A DNA stretch of 64,000 bases from Nocardioides alpinus (GTDB taxonomy: Bacteria; Actinomycetota; Actinomycetes; Propionibacteriales; Nocardioidaceae): positions 69,664 through 133,663 of the forward strand of contig NZ_FOKC01000010.1 in assembly GCF_900112035.1 (NCBI RefSeq), written 5' to 3'. The notes under the pieces were generated by a model. It searched no databases. It had not been told where the DNA came from and was given only the letters and a program-made list of their open reading frames with translations. Of this stretch, positions 63,937 to 64,000 are shown one piece after another (position 1 is the stretch's first letter; each line of letters opens with the position of its first letter). Both the position numbers and the translations under genes were made by a program.

Positions 63937-64000
63937 ATGGACGCTACCGTCTCCTCGGCGACGCCGACCTCACCCGTTGCGGCGAACGCCGACTCGATGA
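63937..64000 (+). CDS. Start of an unidentified gene (cut by window edge)
   Basis: An open frame from ATG 63937 to the right edge: 21 codons, Ala/Thr/Ser/Pro-rich (MDATVSSATPTSPVAANADS). Divergent from the permease gene, starts 3 bp apart. Too short to identify; the Ala/Pro start could be a disordered N-terminus. Confidence 0.45.
   Translation, partial: MDATVSSATPTSPVAANADSM

Noticed and set aside
1..64000. Defence island, prophage, conjugative element or biosynthetic cluster
   Set aside because: No restriction, toxin-antitoxin, integrase, tail, relaxase, PKS or NRPS genes are found; gene content is core actinobacterial and largely in conserved order.

Overview
The window comes from a very GC-rich actinobacterium, most likely Nocardioides or a close relative. 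This rests on codon use with G or C in nearly every third position, many GTG starts, ATGA/GTGA gene overlaps, Lsr2, Rex, bS22, a DUF222 (13E12-type) protein, and intergenic repeats of a kind I associate with Nocardioides. Gene order also follows two chromosome blocks I remember from Mycobacterium tuberculosis: ppx to ccsB (Rv0496 to Rv0529 region) and radA to panC (Rv3585 to Rv3603c region). Almost everything here is core chromosome. I see no prophage, integrase, CRISPR, tRNA or rRNA.

Layout. 1-6558: the N-terminal part of a DUF222 protein, an MFS transporter, menA, an Eis-type acetyltransferase, a winged-helix gene interrupted by an in-frame TAG, and small membrane proteins. 6475-12407 (minus): hemL, a histidine phosphatase and the system II cytochrome c maturation set resA-ccdA-resB-ccsB. 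12604-14409: a lytic transglycosylase, then a GIY-YIG nuclease framed by perfect 43-bp direct repeats. 14503-20212 (minus): rex-hemA-hemC-hemD-hemB, with a Rex operator on the promoter. 20432-23885: a methyltransferase, a glutaredoxin-like protein, an AMP-forming ligase and a HAD phosphatase. 23964-26118: an ECF sigma factor with a long N-terminal extension, followed by its probable membrane anti-sigma factor (BldN/RsbN-like). 26180-34814: a GT-C-like membrane protein, an acyltransferase, an epimerase, bS22, a small HTH protein, acuC, a TetR unit with paired operators, proC and proline dehydrogenase. 34896-42587: an ABC-2 exporter with TetR, a sugar isomerase, Ppx/GppA, a Cys-rich unknown, a VOC protein, a methyltransferase and LacI. 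42588-43114: a long intergenic region with a strong candidate structured RNA. 43115-47474: radA, disA, an unknown and mutY. 47465-47740: mirror-image 32-bp tandem arrays. 47810-56786 (minus): clpC, lsr2, then nadB-nadC-coaX and DUF2520-panC-panD. 56950-64000: a PadR unit, a glycosyltransferase/sulfotransferase group, most of a quaternary-amine ABC importer, and the start of an unknown gene.

How the genes work together. Two haem-related operons dominate the left third. The first makes tetrapyrrole from glutamyl-tRNA to uroporphyrinogen III under redox control by Rex. The second joins GSA aminomutase to haem attachment on c-type cytochromes, beside menaquinone synthesis (menA). The right half groups genome maintenance and c-di-AMP (radA, disA, mutY), protein quality control (clpC) with nucleoid silencing (lsr2), and NAD and pantothenate/CoA synthesis.

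The least expected content is not in the proteins. Several families of dispersed repeats sit between genes: REP-like hairpins, two families that sit exactly at operon junctions (one of them translated in the same frame at two loci), and the double 32-bp array. There is also a minus-strand RNA candidate with three canonical tetraloops and a terminator. Many starts lie 6-7 nt after a TANNNT hexamer, which suggests widespread leaderless transcription.
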